Source: Candidatus Altimarinota bacterium (GTDB lineage Bacteria > Patescibacteriota > Gracilibacteria > UBA4473). Taken from it: a stretch of 6,235 bases of DNA. The number at the start of each line of letters is the position of its first letter. Position 1 is the first letter of the stretch. The stretch is taken from the NCBI GenBank assembly GCA_026982915.1, contig JALWQU010000089.1:1-6235 (forward strand). The letters run 5' to 3'. The translations under genes were made by a program, and so were the position numbers. Below are positions 6,007-6,235 of this stretch, piece after piece. Under the pieces are notes generated by a model that was not told the DNA's origin, searched no databases, and saw only the letters and a list, made by a program, of their open reading frames with translations.

Positions 6007-6051
6007 TTAGTCTCGGGTCGTTGTTCGGGTGGTTATGGTTGTTGTTTGCAT
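6007..6051 (-). CDS. Threonine-rich leader peptide MQTTTITTRTTTRD
   Basis: This 14-codon frame starts at ATG 6051 and ends at TAA 6009-6007. Eight of its 14 codons are Thr (ACA, ACA, ACC, ACC, ACC, ACA, ACG, ACC) with one Ile and two Arg, a composition like the thrL leader of enteric bacteria. The ATG is within about 2 nt of the predicted transcription start, so it would be translated as a leaderless mRNA. The stop codon lies in the loop of the CGAG/CTCG hairpin (6015-6002), as in classical leaders. A ribosome finishing the peptide would cover the antiterminator arm and allow termination. A ribosome stalled for lack of Thr-tRNA would leave that arm free and permit read-through into NYN and thrS. 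Confidence 0.85.
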   Translation of the reverse strand: MQTTTITTRTTTRD

Positions 6052-6059
6052 GTAAATGG

Positions 6060-6088
6060 ATCATAATGGTTCTAGATAATTTGGTCAA
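6060..6088 (-). promoter_or_regulatory. Promoter of the attenuated NYN-thrS operon
   Basis: On the minus strand TTGACC (6088-6083) and TATGAT (6065-6060) are separated by exactly 17 bp, five of six consensus matches in each hexamer. The expected start is about 6053 to 6051, at or just before the leader peptide ATG. No other strong promoter is seen between here and thrS on this strand. Confidence 0.8.
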
Positions 6089-6128
6089 AGACTATTGCTA
6101 AAATTTAAGTAACTATTCAGCCATTCTG

Positions 6129-6161
6129 AAAAAACAGCTCTAAAATTATAGAAAAAGAGCC
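6129..6161 (-). terminator. Probable terminator of a gene right of the window
   Basis: On the minus strand GGCTCT (6161-6156) pairs with AGAGCT (6141-6136) across a 14-nt AT-rich loop (one G-U pair), followed by G and six T (6134-6129). The stem is short, so confidence is moderate. No coding sequence is visible between it and the right edge at 6235, so it would serve a gene outside the window. Confidence 0.45.
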
Positions 6162-6235
6162 AAAAAAGCCCCAAAAAAGTTTGACAGGATTTTGAGATAA
6201 AAAAGCAGTAGTCATAATAAAACATCGTTGATAAG

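Noticed and set aside
5943..6053. Type III toxin-antitoxin-like layout: promoter, repeat-like RNA (imperfect 23-nt repeats at 6015-5993 and 5969-5947), terminator, then a nuclease gene.
   Set aside because: The two repeats are explained as the alternating arms of an attenuator, the RNA encodes a Thr-rich ORF, and thrS follows. Attenuation accounts for more of the sequence.
6181..6218. TTGACA at 6181-6186 as a plus-strand promoter.
   Set aside because: No -10 hexamer at 15-19 bp; the nearest TATAAT-like sequence is 26 bp away.

Overview
The window looks like ordinary chromosomal DNA from a low-GC bacterium with a small genome. The best guess is a Patescibacteria/CPR-type lineage. This is inferred from a threonyl-tRNA synthetase lacking the TGS domain, a small NYN-domain protein, very AT-rich spacers, and gene starts almost without Shine-Dalgarno sequences. 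UGA appears to be a normal stop: recF ends in it and no long gene is interrupted by it. There are no transposons, CRISPR arrays, tRNA or rRNA genes.

Layout, left to right. Positions 1-380 hold no convincing protein gene. They carry a plus-strand transcription unit at about 173-335 with a promoter, strong hairpins and an intrinsic terminator, probably a small RNA. recF (381-1433, minus) is divergent from a two-gene plus-strand operon: a GT4 glycosyltransferase (1551-2681) and, 3 nt later, an RlmI-like SAM methyltransferase (2685-3536). The methyltransferase stop codon directly abuts the thrS stop codon (thrS 3537-5279, minus). Upstream of thrS lies a NYN-domain nuclease-like gene (5395-5937, minus). 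The NYN-thrS spacer carries, on the opposite strand, a promoter, a foldable ~56-nt core and a terminator, so a second small RNA is likely.

The main discovery is at 5943-6088 on the minus strand. A good promoter is followed by an almost leaderless 14-codon ORF (MQTTTITTRTTTRD) with eight threonine codons. Its UAA lies in the loop of a small hairpin. After it come two mutually exclusive structures: an antiterminator and an intrinsic terminator with eight U. NYN and thrS follow. This is the architecture of a ribosome-mediated transcription attenuator sensing threonyl-tRNA. It would raise expression of the NYN-thrS operon when charged tRNA-Thr is scarce. It also ties the NYN protein to threonine or tRNA supply.

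recF (recombinational repair), the glycosyltransferase (surface polysaccharide) and the methyltransferase (probably RNA modification) show no evident functional link to thrS beyond adjacency. At the right edge, a minus-strand terminator (6129-6161) probably ends a gene lying beyond the window.
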